Positions 1 through 8,435 of a DNA stretch of 64,000 nucleotides are shown one piece after another; position 1 is the stretch's first letter, and every line of letters begins with the position of its first letter. The notes below the pieces were generated by a model. The model was not told the DNA's origin. It searched no databases and worked only from the letters and a program-made list of their open reading frames with translations. The translations under genes and the position numbers were made by a program. The DNA is from Candidatus Equicola faecalis (lineage in GTDB: Bacteria > Bacteroidota > Bacteroidia > Bacteroidales > Bacteroidaceae), in NCBI GenBank assembly GCA_018065185.1, contig JAGHTU010000023.1, forward strand, positions 1 to 64,000, written 5' to 3'.

Positions 1-41
1 CGGTTGAATAATAAGAATTTTTTCTTTTTACTGACATAATT

Positions 42-79
42 ACACTATTTTTAGATTTTAAAAAATTTTTAAATAGTGT
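42..79. repeat. inverted repeat upstream of the first gene
   Basis: A 9-bp perfect inverted repeat (ACACTATTT at 42-50, AAATAGTGT at 71-79) encloses an AT-only loop of about 20 bases. It could be the terminator of a gene lying to the left of the window or simply an AT-rich hairpin. Its role is not decidable from sequence. Confidence 0.4.
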
Positions 80-121
80 CTACCTATATCAGGATAAGAC
101 AGATTTTTCTGGTGCGACTGA

Positions 122-153
122 TTTGGTTTTTAGGCAGAGATGACTTACTTTTG
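122..153 (+). promoter_or_regulatory. Bacteroidetes-type promoter of the ketoisomerase gene
   Basis: A -33 TTTG (122-125) is followed by a 20-base spacer and the -7 element TACTTTTG (146-153), matching the TTTG/TAnnTTTG consensus. The -7 element ends only 7 bases before ATG 161, so the transcript should have almost no leader. Confidence 0.75.
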
Positions 154-160
154 CATACAC

Positions 161-592
161 ATGAAAACAACAAGAAAAGGCAGACTTGCAGAAGTCAAGG
201 TGACAGACACGCCACAGTTCACAGATGAGCGCGGTTCGCTGTCTGTGGCAGAAGGTATGCAAGGCATACCGTTTGATGTAAAGCGCATCTTCTGGCTTTA
301 TGACATACCGGAGGGAAAGACACGTGCCGGTCATGCACACAAGACATGCTGGCAATCCATCGTTGCGGTGCATGGCGGATGCGACATCTACCTCACAGAC
401 GGACAGGAAGAGACAACCCTCTCGCTCTCCCACCCCACTACGATGGTAAGCATTCCGCCAGGAATATGGTGTGAGTTGAGGAACATCACCGATGACGCAG
501 TCATAATGGTGGCTGCATCAGAGTATTTCGACCCAGAAGACTACCTGAAACCATATTCTGAATTTATAGAATGGATACAGGACACCCTTTGA
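161..592 (+). CDS. FdtA/QdtA-type sugar 3,4-ketoisomerase (WxcM-like cupin)
   Basis: This 143-residue cupin belongs to the family of dTDP-4-oxo-6-deoxyhexose 3,4-ketoisomerases, which convert dTDP-4-keto-6-deoxyglucose to a 3-keto sugar ahead of transamination to a 3-amino-3,6-dideoxy sugar for surface glycans. The central RAGHAHKTCWQ stretch carries the paired histidines of the active-site cupin, followed by GGCDIYLTDG and a closing PPGIWCELRN strand. An upstream in-frame ATG at 140 exists, but it lies before the -7 promoter element, so 161 is the start chosen. The next gene follows after 5 bases. The matching aminotransferase type (FdtB-like) is at the far right end of the window rather than adjacent. 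Exact substrate stereochemistry cannot be read from sequence. Confidence 0.85.
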   Translation: MKTTRKGRLAEVKVTDTPQFTDERGSLSVAEGMQGIPFDVKRIFWLYDIPEGKTRAGHAHKTCWQSIVAVHGGCDIYLTDGQEETTLSLSHPTTMVSIPPGIWCELRNITDDAVIMVAASEYFDPEDYLKPYSEFIEWIQDTL

Positions 593-597
593 CACAA

Positions 598-1542
598 ATG
601 CAAATACTGAGATATTCACCCCAGTGGAAAGAGACATGGAACCGATGCGTGCGCGAGAGTCGCAACGGCACATTCCTTTTTCTGCGTGAATATATGGACT
701 ATCACAACGACCGTTTTCAGGATGCCTCCATACTGTTTAAGGAAGACGAAAAGATTATCGGCCTGTTGCCTGCCAATTGGGTAGAAGCGGAAAGCACCAT
801 ATTTTCCCATCAGGGACTAACCTACGGCGGACTCATCCTGACGGAGAAAGCCACCTCGGCACAGGTATTGGAGATGATTGACAGGATGCTTGCGTTTTAC
901 CGCGAACAGTACTCCGCCAAACGTCTCGTCTATAAACCCATACCTTATATATATAGCAGTTACCCATCACAAGAAGATCTGTACGCACTCTGGCGACATT
1001 CGGCTGTGCTGACACAACGACTGCTGTCGAGCAGCATAATGGTGGCACAACCTCTAAAATTTTCTCATTCACGTAAGGCAGGCTTCAACAAAGCCATTCG
1101 CAACAAACTATACGTGGAACAGAATCTTGAGCCACAGGATTTCTGGGTAGTACTGGAAGAGGTGTTGAAAGAGCATCATTATGCAAAACCAGTACACACC
1201 TTGCAGGAGATGAGAACACTTATGAGGAGTTTCCCACAAGAAATACAGTTGTTTACAGTCAAGAAGGACAAGAGAGTAATAGCAGGAACTATACTGTACG
1301 TCACCCCAAACGTGGTGCATACTCAATATATAGCATCCAATGCAGAAGGGCGTAACAACAGAGCATTAGACTTGTTGTTCAAATATCTCATAGAGGAAAA
1401 GTTCAAGCACATGCCATTTTTCGATTTCGGCACGAGCAACGAAGATGCAGGTCGTTATCTAAATGCTGGTCTCATCGCACAGAAAGAATCTTTCGGTGGG
1501 CGTGGCGTAGCCTACGACACCTACTGCATCAACATGCCTTGA
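598..1542 (+). CDS. GNAT/FemAB-like acyltransferase
   Basis: This 314-residue protein looks like the FemAB-like GNAT-fold acyltransferases often found beside FdtA-type genes in Bacteroidales. Visible support is the C-terminal FDFGTSNEDAGRYLNAGL segment and the preceding IAGTILYVTPNVVHTQYIAS strand-loop region typical of acyl-CoA-dependent transferases. By context it would acylate an amino sugar or a glycan or lipid precursor in the cytoplasm. An earlier ATG at 571 overlaps the ketoisomerase gene. I prefer 598 because it gives the family-like N-terminus MQILRYSPQW and no overlap. The 3' end overlaps nadC, which is convergent, by 14 bp. It is not the hexapeptide-repeat FdtC transferase of the classical Fuc3NAc pathway, so the assignment to that pathway is inferred from position only. 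Confidence 0.7.
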   Translation: MQILRYSPQWKETWNRCVRESRNGTFLFLREYMDYHNDRFQDASILFKEDEKIIGLLPANWVEAESTIFSHQGLTYGGLILTEKATSAQVLEMIDRMLAFYREQYSAKRLVYKPIPYIYSSYPSQEDLYALWRHSAVLTQRLLSSSIMVAQPLKFSHSRKAGFNKAIRNKLYVEQNLEPQDFWVVLEEVLKEHHYAKPVHTLQEMRTLMRSFPQEIQLFTVKKDKRVIAGTILYVTPNVVHTQYIASNAEGRNNRALDLLFKYLIEEKFKHMPFFDFGTSNEDAGRYLNAGLIAQKESFGGRGVAYDTYCINMP

Positions 1543-2377
1543 AACTCATGTCGAGCCCTTTGACGGAATGAGTCAACGCACCGACACTGATGAAATCCAC
1601 ACCACACTCGGCATAACCGCGTATCGTCTGCTCGGTGATACCACCCGATGACTCTATCTCATAACGGTGGGCTATCATCTCCACAGCCTTGCGTGTGTCA
1701 TCTGTAGAGAAATTGTCAAGCATGATACGGTCAACACCACCATGCGCCAACACCCGTTGCAGTTCATCAAAATTGCGCACCTCTATCTCCACCTTCAGCG
1801 ACAGTCCTTTATCGTGCATATAAGAATGGCAACGCTCTATAGCATTCTCAATACCACCAGCAAAGTCCACATGATTATCCTTTAGGAGAATCATATCAAA
1901 CAAGCCGATGCGGTGATTCACGCCACCGCCTATCTTAACAGCCTCTTTCTCCAGCATACGCATACCCGGTGTGGTCTTACGCGTGTCAAGAACATGGACA
2001 CCCGTGCCCTCCAAAAGTCGAACATAACGGCGAGTCATCGTAGCAATACCGCTCATGCGCTGCATAATATTCAGCATCAGGCGTTCCGTCTGGAGCAGAC
2101 TTCTCATCCTGCCCTCTACGATAAATGCCACGTCGCCCTTATGCACCTCCGTACCATCTGTGATGAATGTTGTCATCCGCAGATCCCGGTCAAAGGCATC
2201 AAACACCTGACGAGCCACCCTCACACCTGCTAAAATGCCATCTTCCTTGATGATAAGTTGGCTTTTACCGACTGCATCGTCTGGGATGCAACATAAGGTG
2301 GTATGGTCGCCATCACCGATATCTTCGGCAAAAGCAAGGGAAATCAGTTGGTCATTAAGTTCGTCAACAGTAACCAT
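1529..2377 (-). CDS. nadC: nicotinate-nucleotide pyrophosphorylase (quinolinate phosphoribosyltransferase)
   Basis: NadC condenses quinolinate with PRPP and decarboxylates it to nicotinate mononucleotide in de novo NAD synthesis. At 282 residues it has the usual family length. The PRPP and quinolinate site signatures are plain: DTRKTTPGMR at 131-140, GGVNHRIGL at 151-159 and LLKDNHV at 164-170, with a late SSGGIT loop. The start lies 9 bases after the stop of the outer-membrane barrel gene, so it is probably the last gene of a cstA-barrel-nadC transcript. nadA and nadB are not in the window. Confidence 0.95.
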   Translation of the reverse strand: MVTVDELNDQLISLAFAEDIGDGDHTTLCCIPDDAVGKSQLIIKEDGILAGVRVARQVFDAFDRDLRMTTFITDGTEVHKGDVAFIVEGRMRSLLQTERLMLNIMQRMSGIATMTRRYVRLLEGTGVHVLDTRKTTPGMRMLEKEAVKIGGGVNHRIGLFDMILLKDNHVDFAGGIENAIERCHSYMHDKGLSLKVEIEVRNFDELQRVLAHGGVDRIMLDNFSTDDTRKAVEMIAHRYEIESSGGITEQTIRGYAECGVDFISVGALTHSVKGLDMSFKAC

Positions 2378-2386
2378 CGTTCTATA

Positions 2387-2866
2387 TCAGAAATAGAAGC
2401 CTGCACCTATCTTCAAGCCTATCTTGGAATAGTCTGAATGATTCTTGAAACTTTGATCGTAATATATTGCAGGTTCAATGGTGATATAATGATTCAAATA
2501 GAAAGCATACCCCACCTCAATACCCGGCATCACATCATTATAAGAATCGAAATGCTTATACTTCACGCCTGCACCGAGGTAGATGCCGTTCTGTTTGATA
2601 TAATAACGTCCCTGCAGACCGAGGTCATAGGATGCCGGCACATCATTTCCATTAGAGTTGAAGCCTACGGTAGCAAGTGCAGCCACATTATCCATAAAGA
2701 AATAACCACCCTGTGCACCAAGGGCAAACACGCATTTGTTGGCACCATCGTATGAGAGTCCGAGCCCCGTAGTGGAAAGACCTGCATACTTTGTACCCTT
2801 CTCAAACTGCGCAAAAGCTGCAGTTGACAAAACAAGTCCTAAAAGTATAAAAAATGTCTTTTTCAT
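2387..2866 (-). CDS. small outer-membrane beta-barrel protein
   Basis: This 159-residue protein begins with a clear signal peptide (MKKTFFILLGLVLSTAAFAQ), and the mature part alternates aromatic and polar residues in short strands such as GLQGRYYIKQNGIYLGAGVK and HYITIEPAIYYD. It ends with KIGAGFYF, a terminal aromatic as required by the barrel-assembly machinery. That pattern fits an eight-stranded porin-like barrel of the OmpA-barrel/OprF type without a peptidoglycan-binding domain. An ATG 15 bases upstream (2881) is in frame but would put charged and bulky residues before the signal peptide. Function beyond outer-membrane location is unknown. It lies between cstA (27 bases away) and nadC. 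Confidence 0.7.
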   Translation of the reverse strand: MKKTFFILLGLVLSTAAFAQFEKGTKYAGLSTTGLGLSYDGANKCVFALGAQGGYFFMDNVAALATVGFNSNGNDVPASYDLGLQGRYYIKQNGIYLGAGVKYKHFDSYNDVMPGIEVGYAFYLNHYITIEPAIYYDQSFKNHSDYSKIGLKIGAGFYF

Positions 2867-2893
2867 AAATACAAACATCATCTAAAATAGTTA

Positions 2894-4354
2894 TTAATTT
2901 GCTTTCTTATATTTCTTGTCTCTGACTGTAATTATCCAATATTCAAATCCAGTAAATGCCAGAACGGTGATAACAGCACCAATAATATAACCTGTCACTG
3001 GAGGCAACTCAAAGCCTTCACCAGCCACCATAATGTATGTAGAACAGATAAACGTCATAAACAATGCTGGATAGAGACACAGGTTGTATGGCTTGCAACG
3101 CCGTGACTGCGCCACAGCCATGGTCCACAGCACGATACAAGCCAACGTCTGGTTTGTCCATGCGAAATAACGCCAAAGCTTTTCAAAGTCCATAAAGAAC
3201 AATGCAATGGCTACTGAGAAAAGTGGCAAAGCCAACAACAGGCGTTTCACGATTTTATCCTGTTTCAGATGCAGGAAGTCGCTCGCTATAAGACGCGCAC
3301 TACGGAATGCCGTGTCACCACTCGTAATAGGTGCAATAGCTACGCCGATGATAGCTAATACAGCACCGAGCGCACCCAACCAAGATTCACATAATGCATA
3401 AACTATATTTGCAGGATTGCCATCCATATAGTTCATCAACTTCTCATACGGCGTATCACCAGCAACACCCAGCGAATCTGCAAACTTAATTGCTCCTGCC
3501 GCCCAAATTAGCGCGACAATACCCTCTGTTATCATAGCTCCATAAAAAACGATGCGACCATGCTTCTCGTTCTTCAAACAACGTGCCATCAAAGGGGTTT
3601 GCGTAGAATGGAAACCGCTGACTGCCCCACAAGCAATAGTGATAAACAGGCATGGCAAAAGCGGTGTCCCTTTCGGATGATGATTGGTAAAAGCCTCAGT
3701 CACCTCAGGTATAGTACCTGGCTGTACACAAATGCCAACAATGACACCTACAGCCATAAACAGCAGAACAGCACCGAAAAGAGGATAGATGTTTCCAATC
3801 AACTTATCCACTGGCAACAATGTTGCAAGGATATAGTAAAGCAATATCACCACTAACCAGAATACCGAACCGCCCCAAAAACCATCTGTTGGAGTCAAAA
3901 CAGCGATAAGGTCTGCCGGCGTGCGCACAAAGACCACACCTACCAGCACCAACAACACCAGTGAGAAAATGCGCATGACAAGACGCATACCTACGCCAAG
4001 CTCTTCACCGACAAGCTCTGGGAGACTCAGACCGTCGCGACGGATGGAATACATGCCACTGAAATAATCATGCACCGCACCGATGAAAATACATCCGAAA
4101 ACAATCCAGATAAATGCAGCCGGACCGAACATTATACCAAGAATGGCACCAAAGATAGGACCAGTGCCGGCAATGTTCAGAAACTGTATCAGATAGACCT
4201 TCCATGTCGGCATAGGAATGTAATCCACGCCATCAGAAAGAGTATATGCAGGGGTCTGGCGGTCAGCCTTGACACCCATTTTCCTATCCACTACTTTTCC
4301 GTAAATCAAATAGCCGACAACCAGTAAAACTAAACCTACAAAAAATGATATCAT
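2894..4354 (-). CDS. cstA: CstA-family carbon starvation / pyruvate-peptide transporter
   Basis: This 486-residue polytopic inner-membrane protein is the short CstA form common in Bacteroidetes (Escherichia coli CstA is about 700 residues). Family hallmarks seen are the N-terminal MGVKADRQTPAYTLSDGVDY region, QFLNIAGTGPIFGAILG, and GAVSGFHSTQTPLMARC in the centre, followed by about a dozen hydrophobic segments and a charged KKYKKAN tail. Characterised homologues take up pyruvate or peptides during carbon limitation. A good promoter lies just upstream (4377-4408). The outer-membrane barrel gene follows after 27 bases on the same strand, suggesting co-transcription. Confidence 0.92.
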   Translation of the reverse strand: MISFFVGLVLLVVGYLIYGKVVDRKMGVKADRQTPAYTLSDGVDYIPMPTWKVYLIQFLNIAGTGPIFGAILGIMFGPAAFIWIVFGCIFIGAVHDYFSGMYSIRRDGLSLPELVGEELGVGMRLVMRIFSLVLLVLVGVVFVRTPADLIAVLTPTDGFWGGSVFWLVVILLYYILATLLPVDKLIGNIYPLFGAVLLFMAVGVIVGICVQPGTIPEVTEAFTNHHPKGTPLLPCLFITIACGAVSGFHSTQTPLMARCLKNEKHGRIVFYGAMITEGIVALIWAAGAIKFADSLGVAGDTPYEKLMNYMDGNPANIVYALCESWLGALGAVLAIIGVAIAPITSGDTAFRSARLIASDFLHLKQDKIVKRLLLALPLFSVAIALFFMDFEKLWRYFAWTNQTLACIVLWTMAVAQSRRCKPYNLCLYPALFMTFICSTYIMVAGEGFELPPVTGYIIGAVITVLAFTGFEYWIITVRDKKYKKAN

Positions 4355-4376
4355 AATACGTCAGTCTAAAACACCG

Positions 4377-4408
4377 CAAAAGTAATACTTTTTTACAAAA
4401 CGAACAAA
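4377..4408 (-). promoter_or_regulatory. promoter of cstA
   Basis: Read on the minus strand, TTTG (4405-4408), 20 bases, then TACTTTTG (4377-4384) match the Bacteroidetes -33/-7 consensus. The -7 element ends about 22 bases before the cstA ATG. Confidence 0.75.
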
Positions 4409-4508
4409 GCGAGGTTCTCTTTTCATGATTTTATACATTATTATATATAAGAGACGAGCATGAAGAGTTAAAAAAGTTTAATTACAACGAAAAATACAAA
4501 TCAAAAGC

Positions 4509-4538
4509 TTTGTCGTTATCAAAAGTTTTTTACCTTTG
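4509..4538 (+). promoter_or_regulatory. promoter of tRNA-Asp
   Basis: TTTG (4509-4512) and TACCTTTG (4531-4538) are separated by 18 bases. The element ends 27 bases before the mature tRNA 5' end. Confidence 0.7.
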
Positions 4539-4565
4539 CATCCGCTAACGAGAGTTAACGATTAT

Positions 4566-4640
4566 GGTGCGTTAGTTCAGCTTGGTTAGAATGCCTGCCT
4601 GTCACGCAGGAGGTCACGAGTTCGAGTCTCGTACGCACCG
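4566..4640 (+). tRNA. tRNA-Asp (anticodon GTC)
   Basis: A complete cloverleaf is visible. The acceptor arms GGTGCGT (4566-4572) and ACGCACC (4633-4639) pair perfectly. The anticodon stem CCTGC/GCAGG encloses loop CTGTCAC with anticodon GTC at 4601-4603, and the T-arm contains GTTCGAGTC. The discriminator base is G (4640), the aspartate identity base. CCA is not encoded (GCA follows), so it must be added after transcription. It is a single tRNA with its own promoter and terminator. Confidence 0.97.
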
Positions 4641-4643
4641 CAT

Positions 4644-4670
4644 AAGGAGTTCCGATAAGGAACTCTTTTT
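4644..4670 (+). terminator. intrinsic terminator of tRNA-Asp
   Basis: A 7-bp perfect stem (GAGTTCC/GGAACTC) with a GATAA loop is followed by five T residues, starting 4 bases after the tRNA end. Confidence 0.85.
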
Positions 4671-4725
4671 GTTATTATTCGGTATCATTAGAAATAACGC
4701 AAGCATCCAAGTTCACTTTGCTTAT

Positions 4726-4769
4726 AATCACAAAAGAGCCAGAATATTGATTCAGACTCTTTTGTGATT
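4726..4769 (-). terminator. terminator downstream of pepO
   Basis: A long inverted repeat (AATCACAAAAGAG / CTCTTTTGTGATT) with a 14-16 base loop lies 16 bases past the pepO stop codon on the minus strand. The A- and T-rich arms could let it act in both directions. Confidence 0.6.
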
Positions 4770-4784
4770 CATTATTTTCATTTA

Positions 4785-6806
4785 TTACCAGATGTTCACA
4801 CGCTTCTCTGGTGCTATATACATCTTGTCCGTAGGCTGGATGTTGAAAGCCTCATACCATGCATCAAGCTGTGGCAGAGCACCATTCACACGCCATTCGC
4901 CAAGAGAGTGAGGGTCCATGGTGGTAAGTTGGCGCATATTCTCTTCCGTAATATTCTGTGCCCATACACCAGCGTATGCAAGGAAGAAACGCTGTTCTGG
5001 TGTAAGACCATCCTTCACAGGAAGAGGATTGTCCTTCGTTGCATTTTTGAATGCAAGGTAAGCAATCTTCAGCCCACCATGGTCAGCGATGTTCTCGCCT
5101 TGTGTGAGCTGTCCGTTAGCCATCAGTCCCGGAAGCACTTCAATGCCATTGAAGAAATCCACCATAAGCTGTGTCCTCTCCTTGAACTTCACTTTATCAC
5201 CTTCTGCCCACCAGTTGTGGAAGTTACCATCCTTGTCGAACTGTGAGCCCTGGTCATCAAAACCATGAGTCATCTCATGACCGATGACAACGCCTATAGC
5301 ACCATAGTTAAACGCATCATCAGCACTCATGTCAAAGAACGGATACTGCAGGATGCCAGCAGGGAAACATATCTCGTTTGTGGTCGGATTATAATAAGCA
5401 TTCACCGTCTGCGGAGTCATGTGCCATTCATCACGGTCAACAGGCTTCTTATATTTTTCTTCCACCTCTTTCTTTACTGCCCATTCGTTGATGACCTTAT
5501 TCAGTTCGTAGCGTGTGAGTGTCGGGTCAATCTCCAGTTTGCTGTAATCCTTAAATTTGTCAGGATAGCCTATCTTCACATAAAACGAAGCAAGCTTCTC
5601 CTTTGCCAGTTTCTTCGTCTCGGCACTCATCCATTCCTGCTGGTCAATACGCTCACCGAGAGCCACCTGAAGGTTCTTCACCAACTGTAGCATGCGAGCC
5701 TTATTCTCGGCAGGAAAATACTTTTTCACATACATCTCTCCAACAGCCTCGCCAAGCACATTACATGCGCTGACGGCACGTTTCCAACGTGGTTGCATCT
5801 GCTTCCTTCCCGACATCTGACGACTGAAGAAGTCGAAGCTTTCTGCATACACCTCATCACCGAGAGCACTAGAAGCACTATGCAGCACCTGCCACTGCAT
5901 ATAGTCTTTCAGTTGGCGTATAGGGAAAGTATTCAGTATTTCAATATCGTTCTTTATTGCCTCAGGCTGACCAACATCCACGAAATCAAGGTCGGTGATG
6001 TAGCTTGCAGCGAAATACTCATCCCAAGGAAAACCTGCATACTCTTTCTTCAAGTCGGCATACGAGGTCTTGTGATAATTGGTTGCAGGGTCACGCAGTT
6101 CAACACGTGTCTTGTTCTTATCTGCAATACGATTCTCTATTGCCATGACCGACTCCATCTTGCGTGTTGCAGTCTTCAAGTTATCGCCAGTCAGGCGGAA
6201 CATATTTATGATATGCTGTTTATAACCCGCACGAATCTTCTCTGTAGCCTCATCAGTCTTCGTATAGTAGTCCTTATTGCCGAGAGTGAGTCCACCCTGC
6301 CCAAGACTGACAAGGTTCTTGGTGGATTCCATCATATCAGCACCGATACCAGCACCGAAGATGAAACCGAGTCCCTGTGCATCATTCTTAATATAATGGA
6401 GAATGAGCTGTTCACGATTCTTAATTTTCTCAATGGCTTTAAGGTCGGCAAGCACAGGTGTCACACCATCACGATTCTGACGTGCAGAGTCCATCACCAT
6501 ATTATAGATATCGCCTATCTTCTGTCCGAGTGATCCTTTCACCTGTGGCTTTGTAGCCAGTTCCAGAATAAGTTCCTTTATCTGCTCGCGGTTGTTTTCC
6601 GACACAGCATCAAAACTGCCGAAACGTGCATACTCAGGTTTTAGAGGGTTTGCCTTACGCCAACCGTCACAGGCATATTTGTAAAAGTCAGCACCAGGTG
6701 CCACACTCTTGTCCATGTTTGAGAGTCTTATACCTATGCCTTCGCCCTGTGCAAAAGCCACACCTGTCATACCTATTGCCATAATCATTGTTAATACCTT
6801 TCTCAT
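4785..6806 (-). CDS. pepO: M13 family metallo-endopeptidase (PepO/neprilysin-like)
   Basis: This 673-residue zinc endopeptidase is exported by a cleavable signal peptide (MRKVLTMIMAIGMTGVAFAQ). It has the M13 N-terminal signature YACDGWRKANPL, the substrate-binding NAYYNP motif, the zinc motif HEMTH at 510-514 with GFDDQG following, and the third zinc ligand in ENIADHGGL (E571). M13 peptidases cleave oligopeptides shorter than about 40 residues, so a periplasmic role in peptide use or turnover is likely. The gene starts 10 bases after recA with no promoter seen between them, so it may be read through from recA. A hairpin terminator follows the stop. Confidence 0.93.
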   Translation of the reverse strand: MRKVLTMIMAIGMTGVAFAQGEGIGIRLSNMDKSVAPGADFYKYACDGWRKANPLKPEYARFGSFDAVSENNREQIKELILELATKPQVKGSLGQKIGDIYNMVMDSARQNRDGVTPVLADLKAIEKIKNREQLILHYIKNDAQGLGFIFGAGIGADMMESTKNLVSLGQGGLTLGNKDYYTKTDEATEKIRAGYKQHIINMFRLTGDNLKTATRKMESVMAIENRIADKNKTRVELRDPATNYHKTSYADLKKEYAGFPWDEYFAASYITDLDFVDVGQPEAIKNDIEILNTFPIRQLKDYMQWQVLHSASSALGDEVYAESFDFFSRQMSGRKQMQPRWKRAVSACNVLGEAVGEMYVKKYFPAENKARMLQLVKNLQVALGERIDQQEWMSAETKKLAKEKLASFYVKIGYPDKFKDYSKLEIDPTLTRYELNKVINEWAVKKEVEEKYKKPVDRDEWHMTPQTVNAYYNPTTNEICFPAGILQYPFFDMSADDAFNYGAIGVVIGHEMTHGFDDQGSQFDKDGNFHNWWAEGDKVKFKERTQLMVDFFNGIEVLPGLMANGQLTQGENIADHGGLKIAYLAFKNATKDNPLPVKDGLTPEQRFFLAYAGVWAQNITEENMRQLTTMDPHSLGEWRVNGALPQLDAWYEAFNIQPTDKMYIAPEKRVNIW

Positions 6807-6816
6807 AATGTTTCAA

Positions 6817-7824
6817 TTATTTCTTTATTGCTTCAACTATTTTGCTTTCCACCTCTTCTGCCATTTCAGGATTGTCGGCAAAGAGTTTCTTTGTCGCTTC
6901 ACGTCCCTGTGCCAGTTTCACATCACCGTAAGAGAACCAGCTACCGGACTTCTTCAGCACGCCACATTCCACGCCCAAGTCAACGAGTTCGCCAATCTTC
7001 GAGATGCCTTCGCCAAAAGTGATTTCAAACTCTGCCTTGCGGAAAGGAGGTGCCACCTTATTCTTTACCACCTTCACGCGCACCTGATTACCGATTGGTG
7101 TATCGCCGTCTTTTATGGTTGTTGTCTTACGGATATCAATGCGGACAGAGGAGTAGAATTTCAATGCGTTTCCGCCTGTAGTCGTCTCAGGGTTGCCGAA
7201 CATCACACCTATCTTCTCACGTAACTGATTGATGAAGATACACGTCGTGTTTGTCTTTGATATGGTGGATGTGAGTTTGCGCAGTGCCTGCGACATAAGT
7301 CGTGCCTGCAGACCCACCTTGTTATCTCCCATATCGCCTTCAATCTCTGCCTTTGGGGTGAGGGCTGCCACAGAGTCAATAACCACAATATCGACGGCTG
7401 CAGAACGAATCAACTGGTCGGCAATCTCAAGTGCCTGTTCGCCATTGTCCGGTTGCGAGATAAAGAGATTTTCTATATCCACCCCCAGTTTCTCTGCATA
7501 GAAACGGTCAAAAGCATGCTCTGCATCGATAAATGCTGCAATACCGCCTGCCTTCTGCACGTTTGCAATGGCTGTAATGGCAAGCGTAGTCTTTCCTGAC
7601 GATTCAGGACCATAGATCTCTATGATGCGCCCTTTCGGATAGCCACCGACACCAAGTGCCACGTCTAAACCGATACTACCTGTCGGTATCACCTCAACAT
7701 CAGCGATATTCTCATCACCAAGTTTCATTATCGAGCCCTTACCGAAACTCTTTTCAATTTTGTCCAATGCAGACTGCAAAGCCTTCAGTTTGCCCTGCTG
7801 TTCTGCTGTAAGTTCTTTTGCCAT
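6817..7824 (-). CDS. recA: RecA recombinase
   Basis: RecA forms ATP-dependent filaments on single-stranded DNA, drives strand exchange and triggers LexA-type autocleavage. The 335-residue protein has Walker A GPESSGKT at 72-79, Walker [10 protein letters not shown], the L2-loop region [20 protein letters not shown], and a short acidic C-terminal tail ([18 protein letters not shown]). It lies 24 bases after an uncharacterised gene at the end of the rhamnose block, and I see no TAnnTTTG element in that gap. Its own promoter, if there is one, must sit inside the upstream gene. Confidence 0.98.
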   Translation of the reverse strand: MAKELTAEQQGKLKALQSALDKIEKSFGKGSIMKLGDENIADVEVIPTGSIGLDVALGVGGYPKGRIIEIYGPESSGKTTLAITAIANVQKAGGIAAFIDAEHAFDRFYAEKLGVDIENLFISQPDNGEQALEIADQLIRSAAVDIVVIDSVAALTPKAEIEGDMGDNKVGLQARLMSQALRKLTSTISKTNTTCIFINQLREKIGVMFGNPETTTGGNALKFYSSVRIDIRKTTTIKDGDTPIGNQVRVKVVKNKVAPPFRKAEFEITFGEGISKIGELVDLGVECGVLKKSGSWFSYGDVKLAQGREATKKLFADNPEMAEEVESKIVEAIKK

Positions 7825-7848
7825 AGTATTATATTTTTATCTAATAAT

Positions 7849-8427
7849 TCACAATCGTTCCAACTCATCCGCATGGATGCCCAAAGCATTCATCAGCGAA
7901 TATCCTAAAATCTCCTGACGGAAGTTGCCTCCCGTCTGTGGCTGCATACTTAGGAGCGTGATATTCTTATCCTCGATTGCCGACACCGTCGTCTTTACCT
8001 TATTTATATATGATTCCGCATCGGGAACGAGAATCAGCCGTTTCACTTCCTTTGCTTCCTTTAATACATCCAGTATCTGTAGGAAAAAGTCGTCTTTCGC
8101 CACTATCGGTTCTACAGGATATGCCGTCATCATTACTTCTCCAAGAGCCGAGCGAAATGCTTGTCCGTTGATATCATCGGCGAATGATGAAGGAGCAAAA
8201 TTCTGCATCCTGTCATGAGAGTGTATGAATATCACCTGCACATCGGACAGAGAGTCTGGTTTCATTCCCCCATCAAGCGATGCACATTCTATCCAACGGG
8301 CGAGGTCGGCATTCGGAATCCTCCGCATGAGCATACGCTCAAAATTCACGATAAGGTCAAATGCCACCTTATCAATATAATCCCCGTCAACAAGTATGAC
8401 GTTCTCACTCCACTTCACGTTCTCCAT
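7849..8427 (-). CDS. conserved protein of unknown function (DUF6621-like)
   Basis: This 192-residue soluble protein has no signal peptide or membrane segment. It opens with MENVKWSENVILVDGDYID and contains LIVNFERMLMRRIPNADLAR and a C-terminal ILGYSLMNALGIHADELERL. The VILVDGDYID strand followed by alpha/beta alternation (VQVIFIHSH, RLILVPDAESY, ITLLSMQP) suggests a Rossmann-like or NYN/PIN-like fold. That is inference from pattern only. I believe it corresponds to the Bacteroidales family DUF6621, but this is from memory. An ATG at 8442 would overlap rhaD by 7 bases, and 8427 avoids this. It sits between rhaD and recA on one strand with tight spacing. Confidence 0.6.
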   Translation of the reverse strand: MENVKWSENVILVDGDYIDKVAFDLIVNFERMLMRRIPNADLARWIECASLDGGMKPDSLSDVQVIFIHSHDRMQNFAPSSFADDINGQAFRSALGEVMMTAYPVEPIVAKDDFFLQILDVLKEAKEVKRLILVPDAESYINKVKTTVSAIEDKNITLLSMQPQTGGNFRQEILGYSLMNALGIHADELERL

Positions 8428-8435
8428 ACTTCCTA

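Noticed and set aside
5793..6533. 246-codon plus-strand frame opposite pepO
   Set aside because: Antisense shadow of a well-supported M13 peptidase, with no promoter or domain.
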